DNA of 5,728 nucleotides from an uncultured Cytophagaceae bacterium (GCA_903960725.1 CAJCBY010000147.1:1-5728), one strand, 5' to 3'. Shown: positions 1 through 5,332, counted from the stretch's first letter. Numbers and translations are program-made. The notes: generated by a model from the sequence alone, not told the origin.

Positions 1-820
1 GGTTCGAAAGGATGAAACGTAAAGCCATTTCAGGCAAATCCATTCCTTCAGGAACTAGTGGTTTCAACGCATTCGCGTGATCCACACTCGAAATCAAATT
101 CTCTGGAACGAAATACGTCGAACGCCAATCATTTGCCGGGAATGTCGTTTCATAGGTCATCAACCCTGTCAAACTTCCCTCATCAAAAGGTACGCGAGCA
201 ATCACTCCCACATCTAATTTCTTACACAAAGGAAATAATTGGTCTTCTGGATTTTGGTCAAAAATATTATAAATCACCTGAACAGAAGAAATCAGTCCGG
301 TTTCCAAAGTCTGCAGGCAATTGTTTGGCTCCCAACGGTTCACCGAAACTCCCCAATGAGCGACTTTCCCCTCTTTCGTTAATTTCTCCACAGCCATCTT
401 CCACTCATCACGATCCGCCCACGCATCTTCCCACACATGGAACTGTTGCAAATCGATTTGCTCCACCTTCAGATTACGCAGACTTTTCTCCGTGTACTCC
501 ACAATATGTGCAGCTGGGAAACAGTCTTCTATTTTAAAATGAGACTGGGAAGGCCAGGTAAAGTTTTTGGGCGGGATCTTCGTCGCAGCATATAAGGTAG
601 TTTCTTTATGACGTCTCAAAAGACCTCCCAAGATTTCCTCACTCTTACCTTCTGCATATCCCCAGGCAGTGTCAAAAAAATTACACCCTAGCTCGACCGA
701 ACGGTCCAAAGATTTATTTACTTCCTCAATATCAGATCCGGTCCATCCGGCTAATCCCCACATTCCATACCCCACTTCACTCACTTGCCAGTTCGTCCGG
801 CCAAATCGTCTTGTCTTCAT
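1..820 (-). CDS. Aldo/keto reductase, C-terminus cut by window edge
   Basis: NAD(P)H-dependent oxidoreductase of the aldo/keto reductase superfamily, expected to be a cytoplasmic (beta/alpha)8 barrel that reduces aldehydes or ketones; the substrate cannot be told from sequence. The frame is open from the ATG at 820-818 to base 1 and gives 273 residues beginning MKTRRFGRTN. The catalytic tetrad is visible: Asp50 and Tyr55 in FFDTAWGYAEGKSEEILG (family pattern DTAxxYGxSE), Lys81 in AATKIPP, and His128 in LQQFHVW. HWGVSVNRWEP (155-165) and VQVIYNIFDQ (180-189) match later barrel strands. Family members are usually about 320-330 residues, so roughly 50 residues, including the cofactor-phosphate-binding C-terminal part, lie outside the window. 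The start is supported by the typical N-terminus (RRFGRT at residues 4-9, VSEVGYGMWG at 13-22). It is transcribed divergently from the LytTR gene, which could be its regulator, though only position suggests this. Confidence 0.93.
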   Translation of the reverse strand, partial: MKTRRFGRTNWQVSEVGYGMWGLAGWTGSDIEEVNKSLDRSVELGCNFFDTAWGYAEGKSEEILGGLLRRHKETTLYAATKIPPKNFTWPSQSHFKIEDCFPAAHIVEYTEKSLRNLKVEQIDLQQFHVWEDAWADRDEWKMAVEKLTKEGKVAHWGVSVNRWEPNNCLQTLETGLISSVQVIYNIFDQNPEDQLFPLCKKLDVGVIARVPFDEGSLTGLMTYETTFPANDWRSTYFVPENLISSVDHANALKPLVPEGMDLPEMALRFILSN

Positions 821-837
821 AGCGTTTAGTTTATGTT

Positions 838-845
838 CAAAATTA
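838..845 (-). promoter_or_regulatory. Possible -7 box for the aldo/keto reductase
   Basis: On the minus strand this reads TAATTTTG, an exact match to the Bacteroidota -7 consensus TAnnTTTG, 17 nt before the ATG. No matching TTG/TTTG -33 box is visible at the usual distance. A second exact match, TATTTTTG at 994-987 on the same strand, would give a long leader; it also lacks a clear -33 box. In AT-rich DNA such matches arise by chance, so this is weak. Confidence 0.28.
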
Positions 846-906
846 ATAAAAATCCCGTAATGCTTGCCCCGTATACTACGTGAAAGACCAAATAAAGACG
901 CTATTT

Positions 907-928
907 TAATATGCTTTTAAGCGTATTA
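907..928. promoter_or_regulatory. Dyad-symmetric operator-like site A
   Basis: Arms TAATATGCTT (907-916) and AAGCGTATTA (919-928) flank a central TT. Nine of the ten arm pairs are Watson-Crick and the tenth is T opposite G, so 18 of 22 bases are symmetric. It lies between two divergent genes, where a terminator is not expected, and has no adjoining T-tract. That points to a protein-binding site, though a stem-loop in a leader transcript of the reductase gene is possible. Which protein binds is unknown. Confidence 0.45.
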
Positions 929-955
929 TAACTGAAAAGTATATGTAATCTATCA

Positions 956-975
956 TTTATCAACCGGTTAATAAA
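956..975. promoter_or_regulatory. Dyad-symmetric operator-like site B (AACCGGTT core)
   Basis: Arms TTTATcAACC (956-965) and GGTTaATAAA (966-975) form a 20-bp inverted repeat without spacer; only the 961/970 pair is mismatched. The central AACCGGTT with its CpG at the dyad axis resembles operators of LacI/GalR-family repressors (family knowledge), but no such repressor is encoded here. Its centre is 48 bp from that of site A. It would lie just downstream of the minus-strand TATTTTTG box at 994-987, a position suited to repression of the reductase gene. Confidence 0.5.
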
Positions 976-1045
976 CGATTATAATGCAAAAATAGTCAAT
1001 AACGCAAATAACCTAATTATAAATCTTCAAGGAGTCAATAGGACC

Positions 1046-1053
1046 TAAATTTG
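1046..1053 (+). promoter_or_regulatory. Possible -7 box for the LytTR gene
   Basis: TAAATTTG matches the Bacteroidota -7 consensus TAnnTTTG exactly and ends 21 nt before the ATG, which would give a short leader of about 15 nt. No TTG or TTTG is seen 19-21 nt upstream, so the -33 half is missing and the call rests on one box and its position. No Shine-Dalgarno sequence stands before the ATG, which is usual in this phylum. Confidence 0.35.
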
Positions 1054-1074
1054 TTAAAACATCTGTTCTGACCT

Positions 1075-1419
1075 ATGACTATCAATATTACAAAAGAACA
1101 AAGCTGTACGCTTACTTTGGGGGACCAAAGCGTTTGCGTCAAAGACATTCTACGATTAGAGGGAGAAGGGAATTATTCTAAATTCCACATGAACGATGGG
1201 AGTAAAATTGTTTCGTGTCGCACACTAAAATATTTCGAACCTTTCTTACTTGAGCGCGGCTTCATTCGCCCATCTAAGTCGGCTATTGTCAATGTCAATG
1301 CTATCCAGGCAATTGATTTTAATATCCAAAAAAGCATTCGCTTAAATAACGAGATTCAAATCCCTATTTCGCGTAGACAGATCAAGCCGTTGAAGGATTT
1401 GATGAAGGGGATGGCGTAG
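1075..1419 (+). CDS. Stand-alone LytTR DNA-binding domain protein
   Basis: A 114-residue protein consisting almost entirely of a LytTR domain, the beta-strand DNA-binding fold of LytR/AgrA-type response regulators; expected to be a cytoplasmic transcription factor. Family landmarks in order: DILRLEGEGNYSKF (24-37), the DG turn (41-42), RTLKYFEPFL (49-58), FIRPSKSAIVNVNAI (63-77, matching the family pattern F.RvhrS.ivN...I), and EIQIPISRRQIKPLKDLM (93-110). There is no receiver domain, transmembrane segment or other sensor, so any signal must come from a partner or from expression level. The start is well fixed: an in-frame TGA lies at 1069-1071, and the ATG at 1075 is the first start after it. 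It is monocistronic and divergent from the aldo/keto reductase; its TAG stop lies inside the first motif of the hairpin array downstream. Target genes are unknown. Confidence 0.93.
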   Translation: MTINITKEQSCTLTLGDQSVCVKDILRLEGEGNYSKFHMNDGSKIVSCRTLKYFEPFLLERGFIRPSKSAIVNVNAIQAIDFNIQKSIRLNNEIQIPISRRQIKPLKDLMKGMA

Positions 1420-1530
1420 TCGTCGCTCCGCGGCGAGTCAATGCTTCGCATTTTAGTCGCCTTCGGCTTAGTCGATGCTTCGCATCTTAGTCGCGACTAC
1501 GTCGCTTAGTCATCGCTACGCGATTTAGTC
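1417..1530 (+). repeat. Tandem array of six short hairpins spaced by TTAGTC
   Basis: Six consecutive units follow the plan 5-nt arm, 3-nt loop, complementary arm, then TTAGTC. Units: GTCGC/TCC/GCGGC (1422-1434, one T-G pair), AATGC/TTC/GCATT (1440-1452), a short GCC/TTC/GGC (1459-1467), GATGC/TTC/GCATC (1474-1486), GCGAC/TAC/GTCGC (1493-1505) and ATCGC/TAC/GCGAT (1512-1524). The spacer is GAGTC after unit 1 and exactly TTAGTC after units 2 to 6; the array opens with TAGTC at 1417, which contains the stop codon of the LytTR gene. Every loop is TNC, closed by C and G. Full units are 19 nt, so the TAG in each spacer moves through the three reading frames. No T-run follows the hairpins, so they are not classical terminators. 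Function unknown. Confidence 0.85.
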
Positions 1531-1604
1531 AAACAACGACTTCAGGCGCTCTAAACACTATATAGGTAAAATAACGTCAAGGTACTCAGAGGCGTTTCCA
1601 GGTA

Positions 1605-1621
1605 TTGACACATTCTGTCAA
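1605..1621. repeat. Small inverted repeat TTGACA/TGTCAA
   Basis: TTGACA (1605-1610) and TGTCAA (1616-1621) are perfect complements around CATTC. An overlapping alternative pairs ATTCT (1612-1616) with AGAAT (1621-1625) around GTCA; the two hairpins are mutually exclusive. No T-tract follows on either strand. The stretch to its left, 1531-1604, shows nothing I can name. Confidence 0.4.
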
Positions 1622-1630
1622 GAATCTAAA

Positions 1631-1713
1631 TTCAAATTCCAAAGAGCAAAGTTCAAATTCCAAAGAGCAAAGTTCAAAGAGCTGATTCAAAGTTCAAAGA
1701 GCAAAGTTCAAAG
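1631..1713. repeat. TTCAAAG-type tandem repeat array
   Basis: Two identical 21-bp units (1631-1651 and 1652-1672), each beginning TTCAAATTCC and ending AAAGAGCAAAG, are followed by shortened forms: TTCAAAGAGCTGA (1673-1685), TTCAAAG (1686-1692), TTCAAAGAGCAAAG (1693-1706) and TTCAAAG (1707-1713). The pattern suggests slippage or unequal exchange among units built from TTCAAA and GAGCAAAG. The frame through it is open but has no ATG. I infer non-coding repeat DNA. Confidence 0.85.
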
Positions 1714-1725
1714 CAAAAAGGCGTC

Positions 1726-1755
1726 TCCCTCCGGACTCATTCCCTCCGGACTATC
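1726..1755. repeat. 15-bp tandem doublet (TCCCTCCGGACT core)
   Basis: Two adjacent 15-bp units share TCCCTCCGGACT at 1726-1737 and 1741-1752 and differ only in their last three bases (CAT, ATC). Each holds the palindrome TCCGGA. Read on the minus strand, downstream of rsmG, the core is AGTCCGGAGGGA and so carries the same AGTC word as the neighbouring arrays. Confidence 0.75.
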
Positions 1756-1763
1756 GACTGCCC

Positions 1764-1798
1764 ACTGACTACTGACTACCGGATACTGACTACTGAAT
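1764..1798. repeat. Heptamer array overlapping the 3' end of rsmG
   Basis: Five adjoining 7-bp units: ACTGACT (1764), ACTGACT (1771), ACCGGAT (1778), ACTGACT (1785), ACTGAAT (1792). The last two overlap the final codons and TAG stop of rsmG (1790-1792 on the plus strand), so the terminal Ile-Gln of RsmG is encoded within the array. On the minus strand the unit reads AGTCAGT and yields repeated TAGTC words after the stop codon. Confidence 0.8.
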
Positions 1799-2419
1799 TG
1801 GCACATGCACCAACTTCTTCGTCTCGAAAAAGTCTTCCTTGAAACTTTTGGAAAGATGATAGACCTTGTGCTTTCGGCCAAGTTCCTGTAATTCTTCTTG
1901 TAAATCGCCGCCCTTTAGGCAAAGCAATCCATTCTTAACGTCGTGGTAGCTGTTCAAGCTAATCTTGTTTTTCACCCAGCCGAAGAAGGGCAATAGGCGC
2001 GTGACTGCGCGGGAAACGACAAATTCAAACTCGCCATCGACGTCTTCGGCGCGGCCGTGAGTGGCTTGTACATTCTTTAATCCGAGGGCATCTGCGACGC
2101 CTTGAACGACTTTGATCTTCTTACCGATGCTGTCCACTAAATGGAAGTTTACTTCTGGGAATAGGATGGCTAGGGGAATGCCGGGGAATCCGCCGCCGGT
2201 GCCTACGTCTAAGATTTCGGTGCCTGGCTTGAAGTCGATGACTTTTGCAATGGCTAAGGAGTGAAGGACGTGGTGCAGCATCAAATTATCGATGTCTTTG
2301 CGAGAGATGACATTGATTTTTTCGTTCCATTCCGCGTAGAGGGGAAATAGTTGCTCGAATTGAGCTTGTTGGTGCTCGGTGATGGAAGGGAAATAGTGTT
2401 TGATGATGGCTGCTTTCAT
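1790..2419 (-). CDS. rsmG: 16S rRNA (guanine527-N7)-methyltransferase RsmG
   Basis: SAM-dependent methyltransferase (older name GidB) that makes m7G at position 527 of 16S rRNA, in the decoding region of the 30S subunit; loss of this mark is known to give low-level streptomycin resistance in several bacteria. The 209-residue length is normal. Landmarks in order: WNEKINVISRKD (31-42), HHVLHSLAI (49-57), the SAM-binding glycine loop ILDVGTGGGFPGIPLAI (69-85), the acidic end of beta-2 in FHLVDSIGKKIKVV (92-105), GRAED (122-126), VVSRAVTRL (134-142) and LKGGDLQEE (168-176). The ATG lies one base after the TAA of the upstream TPR gene (TAATATG), which implies translational coupling; the A10 tract just before it may help ribosome loading. 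Last gene of the rng operon, convergent with the LytTR gene; its TAG stop sits in a heptamer repeat. Confidence 0.97.
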   Translation of the reverse strand: MKAAIIKHYFPSITEHQQAQFEQLFPLYAEWNEKINVISRKDIDNLMLHHVLHSLAIAKVIDFKPGTEILDVGTGGGFPGIPLAILFPEVNFHLVDSIGKKIKVVQGVADALGLKNVQATHGRAEDVDGEFEFVVSRAVTRLLPFFGWVKNKISLNSYHDVKNGLLCLKGGDLQEELQELGRKHKVYHLSKSFKEDFFETKKLVHVPIQ

Positions 2420-2420
2420 A

Positions 2421-3653
2421 TTATTTTTTTTTTCTGCGCGCCTTCTTTGCTTCAGCTAGTAATTTCTTTGCTTCGGTGTATTGAGCGGACTTCTTATCTG
2501 CGTGTTCTAAAACTTCCTTACAGTAATCGACTGCTTGGTCATAATTCTGTTGGTGGTTTGAAATGCGGGCTAGGCCCAGTAAGGAGGCCCAATAGTAGCC
2601 TGAATCGGTGGCGTCGGTGGCTTTGGTAAACTCCATGCATTGCTTGAAATAGGTCGCCGCTTCCGCGTAGTTTCTGTGTACGTAGAGGGCGTAGTATCCC
2701 AAAATATAGCTAGCATAGCGCCCAGAGGTGCCTTCGTAACCTACTTGACGTTGTTCGACTCTGCGAAGAATCTCTTTGGACAACGTACTGGCTTCTTCCA
2801 TGTTTCCGCTCATGTAAGCAGAGCGTGCGTAGTAGCGGTGGAAATAGGGGTTGTCTGGAAAGCTTTCCGAGGTGTATTTGGCCATACCGTACGCTTTCTC
2901 ATTCATGTTTTCGATGCCGTAAATCTGCAATAAGAAATAACGGGCTTCAGTACGGGTATAGAAGGCTTGGTAGCTGACTTTTTCGAGTTGGGCAATTCCT
3001 TGGGTTTTGTTTGCTTTCGGGAAAAGCCACAAAACGGGTCTTAGTAAGGGGAAGTTCTGCTTGATGAAGAAGTAATAGTAATTGTAAAGGCCGTCGCCGA
3101 ACATCAATTCTGGGCTGAAGTCAGCAAAGTTGCGGGAATACTCGAGGTATTTTAACGCGTTTTTGGCGGCCAAAGTGGCGCGGGTCCAGTGCTTGCGTTC
3201 TGCATGGAGACGTCCTTTAAAGGCGTAAGCGGCGGCCATGAAGAAGGCTGCTTCGGGGTTTTCGGTGTCGTCGTAGATTTTCTCGGCTTTGGAAATACTC
3301 TTGTCCATGTATTCAATCAATCGATCGTCATAGACTTCGCTTTTCGTGTTAGGCACGATTTTCCACCACTGCATAAGTCCTAACAGAAAATCAGGTAGCG
3401 GGTGGTCTGGGTACTTAATCTTTAAATAATTGAATTCGCGTTCAGCTTCCGGGAAATGGAAGTTATACATCTGGTTGATGGCCACGGTGGCCTCGGTCTG
3501 AACTTCGGTGGTGAGTAACAGCATTCCTTTGGAACGCTCCTTCTCCGCCTCATCCGCCTTCTTCCACCATTGTGCGTTCGAGTCGAAAGCGGGTAGAAGA
3601 AGGCCGAAAATTAAGGCTACAATACTAAGATGATATCTCAATTTGATCTCCAT
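2421..3653 (-). CDS. Exported tetratricopeptide-repeat protein, function unknown
   Basis: A 410-residue protein I cannot assign to a named family. It opens with a signal peptide: basic start (KLR), hydrophobic core IVALIFGLLL (11-20), probable cleavage after SNA (25-27) before QWW. There is no lipobox cysteine, so a soluble periplasmic or outer-membrane-associated protein is inferred. The mature part is helical with TPR-like pairs around 59-85, 237-269, 271-301, 314-346 and 353-386 (for example LGYYALYVHRNYAEAATYF and LGLARISNHQQNYDQAVDY). The tail is very basic (KKARRKKK). The start is chosen because only this ATG keeps the signal peptide; it makes the gene overlap the 3' end of rng by 29 nt. 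Its stop is one base from the rsmG start. A role as scaffold for protein interaction at the envelope would fit the repeats, but the link to rRNA enzymes may be only co-transcription. Confidence 0.85.
   Translation of the reverse strand: MEIKLRYHLSIVALIFGLLLPAFDSNAQWWKKADEAEKERSKGMLLLTTEVQTEATVAINQMYNFHFPEAEREFNYLKIKYPDHPLPDFLLGLMQWWKIVPNTKSEVYDDRLIEYMDKSISKAEKIYDDTENPEAAFFMAAAYAFKGRLHAERKHWTRATLAAKNALKYLEYSRNFADFSPELMFGDGLYNYYYFFIKQNFPLLRPVLWLFPKANKTQGIAQLEKVSYQAFYTRTEARYFLLQIYGIENMNEKAYGMAKYTSESFPDNPYFHRYYARSAYMSGNMEEASTLSKEILRRVEQRQVGYEGTSGRYASYILGYYALYVHRNYAEAATYFKQCMEFTKATDATDSGYYWASLLGLARISNHQQNYDQAVDYCKEVLEHADKKSAQYTEAKKLLAEAKKARRKKK
2424..2433 (-). repeat. A10 homopolymer at the TPR/rsmG junction
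   Basis: Ten consecutive A on the coding (minus) strand encode the terminal lysines of the TPR protein (AGA AAA AAA AAA TAA) and end four bases before the rsmG ATG. Such runs are prone to polymerase slippage. Loss of one A, or a +1 shift, would remove the stop and join the TPR frame to rsmG through Asn-Asn-Met; gain of one A ends two codons later at TGA. Confidence 0.8.
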
Positions 3654-5181
3654 TTTGGTTTAAGAATTTAAATTCTGTTATGCCAAATGAGGAATCTTCC
3701 ATGATCGTAATCCAGGTCTTGTATTTCAAGAACCAGTTCATACGAATAGAAGGGAAACCTTTTGTGAAATAAGCGCTCAAGAAGGGGTGCACTAAAATGG
3801 TCAACTTCTTCTCGTTTTGCTTCGTCAACAAATGTTCCAAATGCTGTTCTACAATGTCAGATACCGCAATACTCGCCGTGATACTTCCTGTTCCGCCGCA
3901 GCTAGGACAGGTTTCGTGCGTGGCTACGTTCATCTCTGGACGCACACGCTGACGGGTAATTTGCATCAAGCCAAACTTCGTTAACGGCAAAATGGTGTAT
4001 TTCGAACGATCTCCACGCATTTCATCGCGCATGATGTCCTGAATTAACTTGCGGTTTTCGGCCTTCTTCATATCAATGAAGTCGATCACGATAATTCCGC
4101 CCATATCGCGTAAACGCAATTGGCGAGCTACTTCTTTCGCAGCTTCCCGGTTCACACTTAAGGCGGTTGCTTCCTGATCATCCTCTGAATTCGATTTATT
4201 TCCCGAATTCACGTCAATCACGTGCAATGCTTCCGTGTGTTCCACGATTAAATAACCTCCACCAGGCAAAGAAACCGAACGGCCAAAAAGCATTTTCAAT
4301 TGCTTTTCAATGCCTAATTGCTCGAATAACTTGGTTTTGCTTTGGTGTAACTTAACAATCTTCTCCTTTTCAGGAGCGACATTGTGTACATAGCCTTTTG
4401 CCTCATTGTACAATTCTGGTGTATCAACGATGACATTATCGAAATCATTGTTCAATAGGTCGCGTAACATCGAAGTAGCGCGGCTCATTTCACCAATAAT
4501 ACGATCTCCAGCTTTCGCATCGACTAATTTCACTAAACCCTCTTCCCATTTCGCAATGGAATCTTTTAGGTCGCGCTCCATTTCTTCCACTGCTTTGCCT
4601 TCCGCTACGGTACGTACAATTACGCCATAATTCTTTGGCTTAATTGAGTTCATTAGCTTTTGGAGGCGATTGCGTTCTGCTTTCGACGTGATCTTTTTCG
4701 AGATATTCACACCGTTCGCAAAGGGAACTAAAACAAGGAAACGACCTGCGATAGAAATATCGCAAGATAAACGAGGGCCCTTAGTGGAAATAGGCTCTTT
4801 AACGACTTGAACTAAAGCTAAATGTCCTTTTTGAACGGCTTTCTCGATCTTCCCTAATTTATCAATTTCGGGCTCGAGCTTGAAGTTCTCTAAGCGAATA
4901 ACTTTCGTTTTTTTCGTCATTACCTCCCGCGTAAACTTCTGCAGGGTAGGTAAATTAGGTCCTAGGTCATGGTAATGCAAAAAGGCATCTTTCTCATAAC
5001 CGATGTCAATAAAAGCGGCGTTCAGTCCAGAAACCAATTTTTTAACCGTTCCGAGGTAAATATCCCCTACGGAAAACTGAGGTTCTGACTGTTCAATATG
5101 GTACTCTACAATCCTTTTGTCATGCAAAAGGGCGATCCGATCCCCCTTGGGAGTCGAATTAATGATTAATTCATTGCTCAC
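3625..5181 (-). CDS. rng: Ribonuclease G (RNase E/G family)
   Basis: Endoribonuclease that cuts single-stranded AU-rich RNA; in E. coli RNase G trims the 5' end of 16S rRNA and starts decay of some mRNAs. Cytoplasmic, 518 residues versus 489 in E. coli. Order of parts: N-terminal strand with NELIINSTPKGDRIALL (3-19); S1 domain, GDIYLGTVKKLVSGLNAAF (39-57) to LALVQVVKEP (121-130), carrying about 20 more residues near 82-117 than E. coli; RLSCDISIAGRFLVLVP (137-153); RNase H-like catalytic part with probable Mg-binding Asp323 (HVIDVNSGN) and Asp367 (IIVIDFIDM); Zn-link CPSCGGTG with Cys425 and Cys428; short C-terminal domain without the RNase E scaffold tail. The start is GTG: an in-frame TAA lies two codons upstream and the next Met is residue 88. 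First gene of a unit with the TPR gene (29-nt overlap) and rsmG. Confidence 0.96.
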   Translation of the reverse strand: MSNELIINSTPKGDRIALLHDKRIVEYHIEQSEPQFSVGDIYLGTVKKLVSGLNAAFIDIGYEKDAFLHYHDLGPNLPTLQKFTREVMTKKTKVIRLENFKLEPEIDKLGKIEKAVQKGHLALVQVVKEPISTKGPRLSCDISIAGRFLVLVPFANGVNISKKITSKAERNRLQKLMNSIKPKNYGVIVRTVAEGKAVEEMERDLKDSIAKWEEGLVKLVDAKAGDRIIGEMSRATSMLRDLLNNDFDNVIVDTPELYNEAKGYVHNVAPEKEKIVKLHQSKTKLFEQLGIEKQLKMLFGRSVSLPGGGYLIVEHTEALHVIDVNSGNKSNSEDDQEATALSVNREAAKEVARQLRLRDMGGIIVIDFIDMKKAENRKLIQDIMRDEMRGDRSKYTILPLTKFGLMQITRQRVRPEMNVATHETCPSCGGTGSITASIAVSDIVEQHLEHLLTKQNEKKLTILVHPFLSAYFTKGFPSIRMNWFLKYKTWITIMEDSSFGITEFKFLNQNGDQIEISS

Positions 5182-5206
5182 AATTTATGTCGAGAAGAAG
5201 GGTGCA

Positions 5207-5220
5207 AGGCTTTGTAGCCT
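5207..5220 (-). other. Small hairpin in the rng leader
   Basis: AGGCT (5207-5211) and AGCCT (5216-5220) pair perfectly around a 4-nt loop; on the minus strand this lies 25 nt before the GTG start of rng. RNase E of E. coli controls its own mRNA through leader structure, so self-control is conceivable, but five base pairs are little to go on. Confidence 0.3.
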
Positions 5221-5228
5221 AGATAGTC

Positions 5229-5236
5229 TAAATATA
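5229..5236 (-). promoter_or_regulatory. Possible -7 box for the rng operon
   Basis: The minus strand reads TATATTTA, seven of eight bases like TAnnTTTG with the final G replaced, about 47 nt before the GTG. A TTTG lies upstream at 5255-5252, within the T-tract of the preceding terminator, but the 15-nt spacing is short for this phylum. A promoter here is expected because a terminator separates rng from the genes before it; the exact site is uncertain. Confidence 0.25.
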
Positions 5237-5252
5237 CAGGAATTTAAACGCC

Positions 5253-5282
5253 AAAAACAGGCTATTTCGAAAAATGCCTGTT
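5253..5282 (-). terminator. Intrinsic terminator after the small basic protein gene
   Basis: On the minus strand AACAGGC then ATTT pair with AAAT then GCCTGTT around a TTCG tetraloop, with one bulged A between the two stem blocks; five T follow at 5257-5253. The stem is 11 bp, and T-tract orientation fits transcripts coming from the 29-residue gene, whose stop is about 50 nt upstream. The plus strand has no T-run after the stem, so it acts in one direction only. Confidence 0.8.
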
Positions 5283-5332
5283 CCTGCGTTACCTAAATTC
5301 AAATCCCAAAATGGAAAATGGATTTATGAAGA

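Noticed and set aside
58..537. Plus-strand open frame of 159 codons
   Set aside because: It lies inside the aldo/keto reductase on the other strand, which has clear catalytic motifs; the plus-strand product is low-complexity and resembles nothing. The same applies to 669-860.
1029..1034. AAGGAG as a Shine-Dalgarno site
   Set aside because: It lies about 40 nt before the LytTR ATG and no start codon follows at proper distance; Bacteroidota rarely use such sites.
1417..1530. CRISPR-like alternation of constant and variable parts
   Set aside because: The constant part is only 6 nt, the variable parts are 9-13 nt and self-complementary, and no cas gene is present.
1605..1633. TTGACA as a sigma-70 -35 box
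   Set aside because: No TATAAT-like box at 17 nt, and this phylum uses a different promoter type; the word is half of an inverted repeat.
1529..1765. Long open plus-strand frame through the TTCAAAG repeats
   Set aside because: It has no ATG or GTG start, the product is repeat-driven (FKFQRAK units), and it lies in repeat DNA.
2351..3383. Plus-strand open frames opposite rsmG and the exported TPR gene (2351-2629, 2640-2933, 3189-3383)
   Set aside because: Antisense shadows of well-supported genes, without recognisable domains.
4167..4630. Plus-strand open frames opposite rng (4167-4355, 4406-4630)
   Set aside because: Antisense to the highly conserved catalytic part of RNase G.
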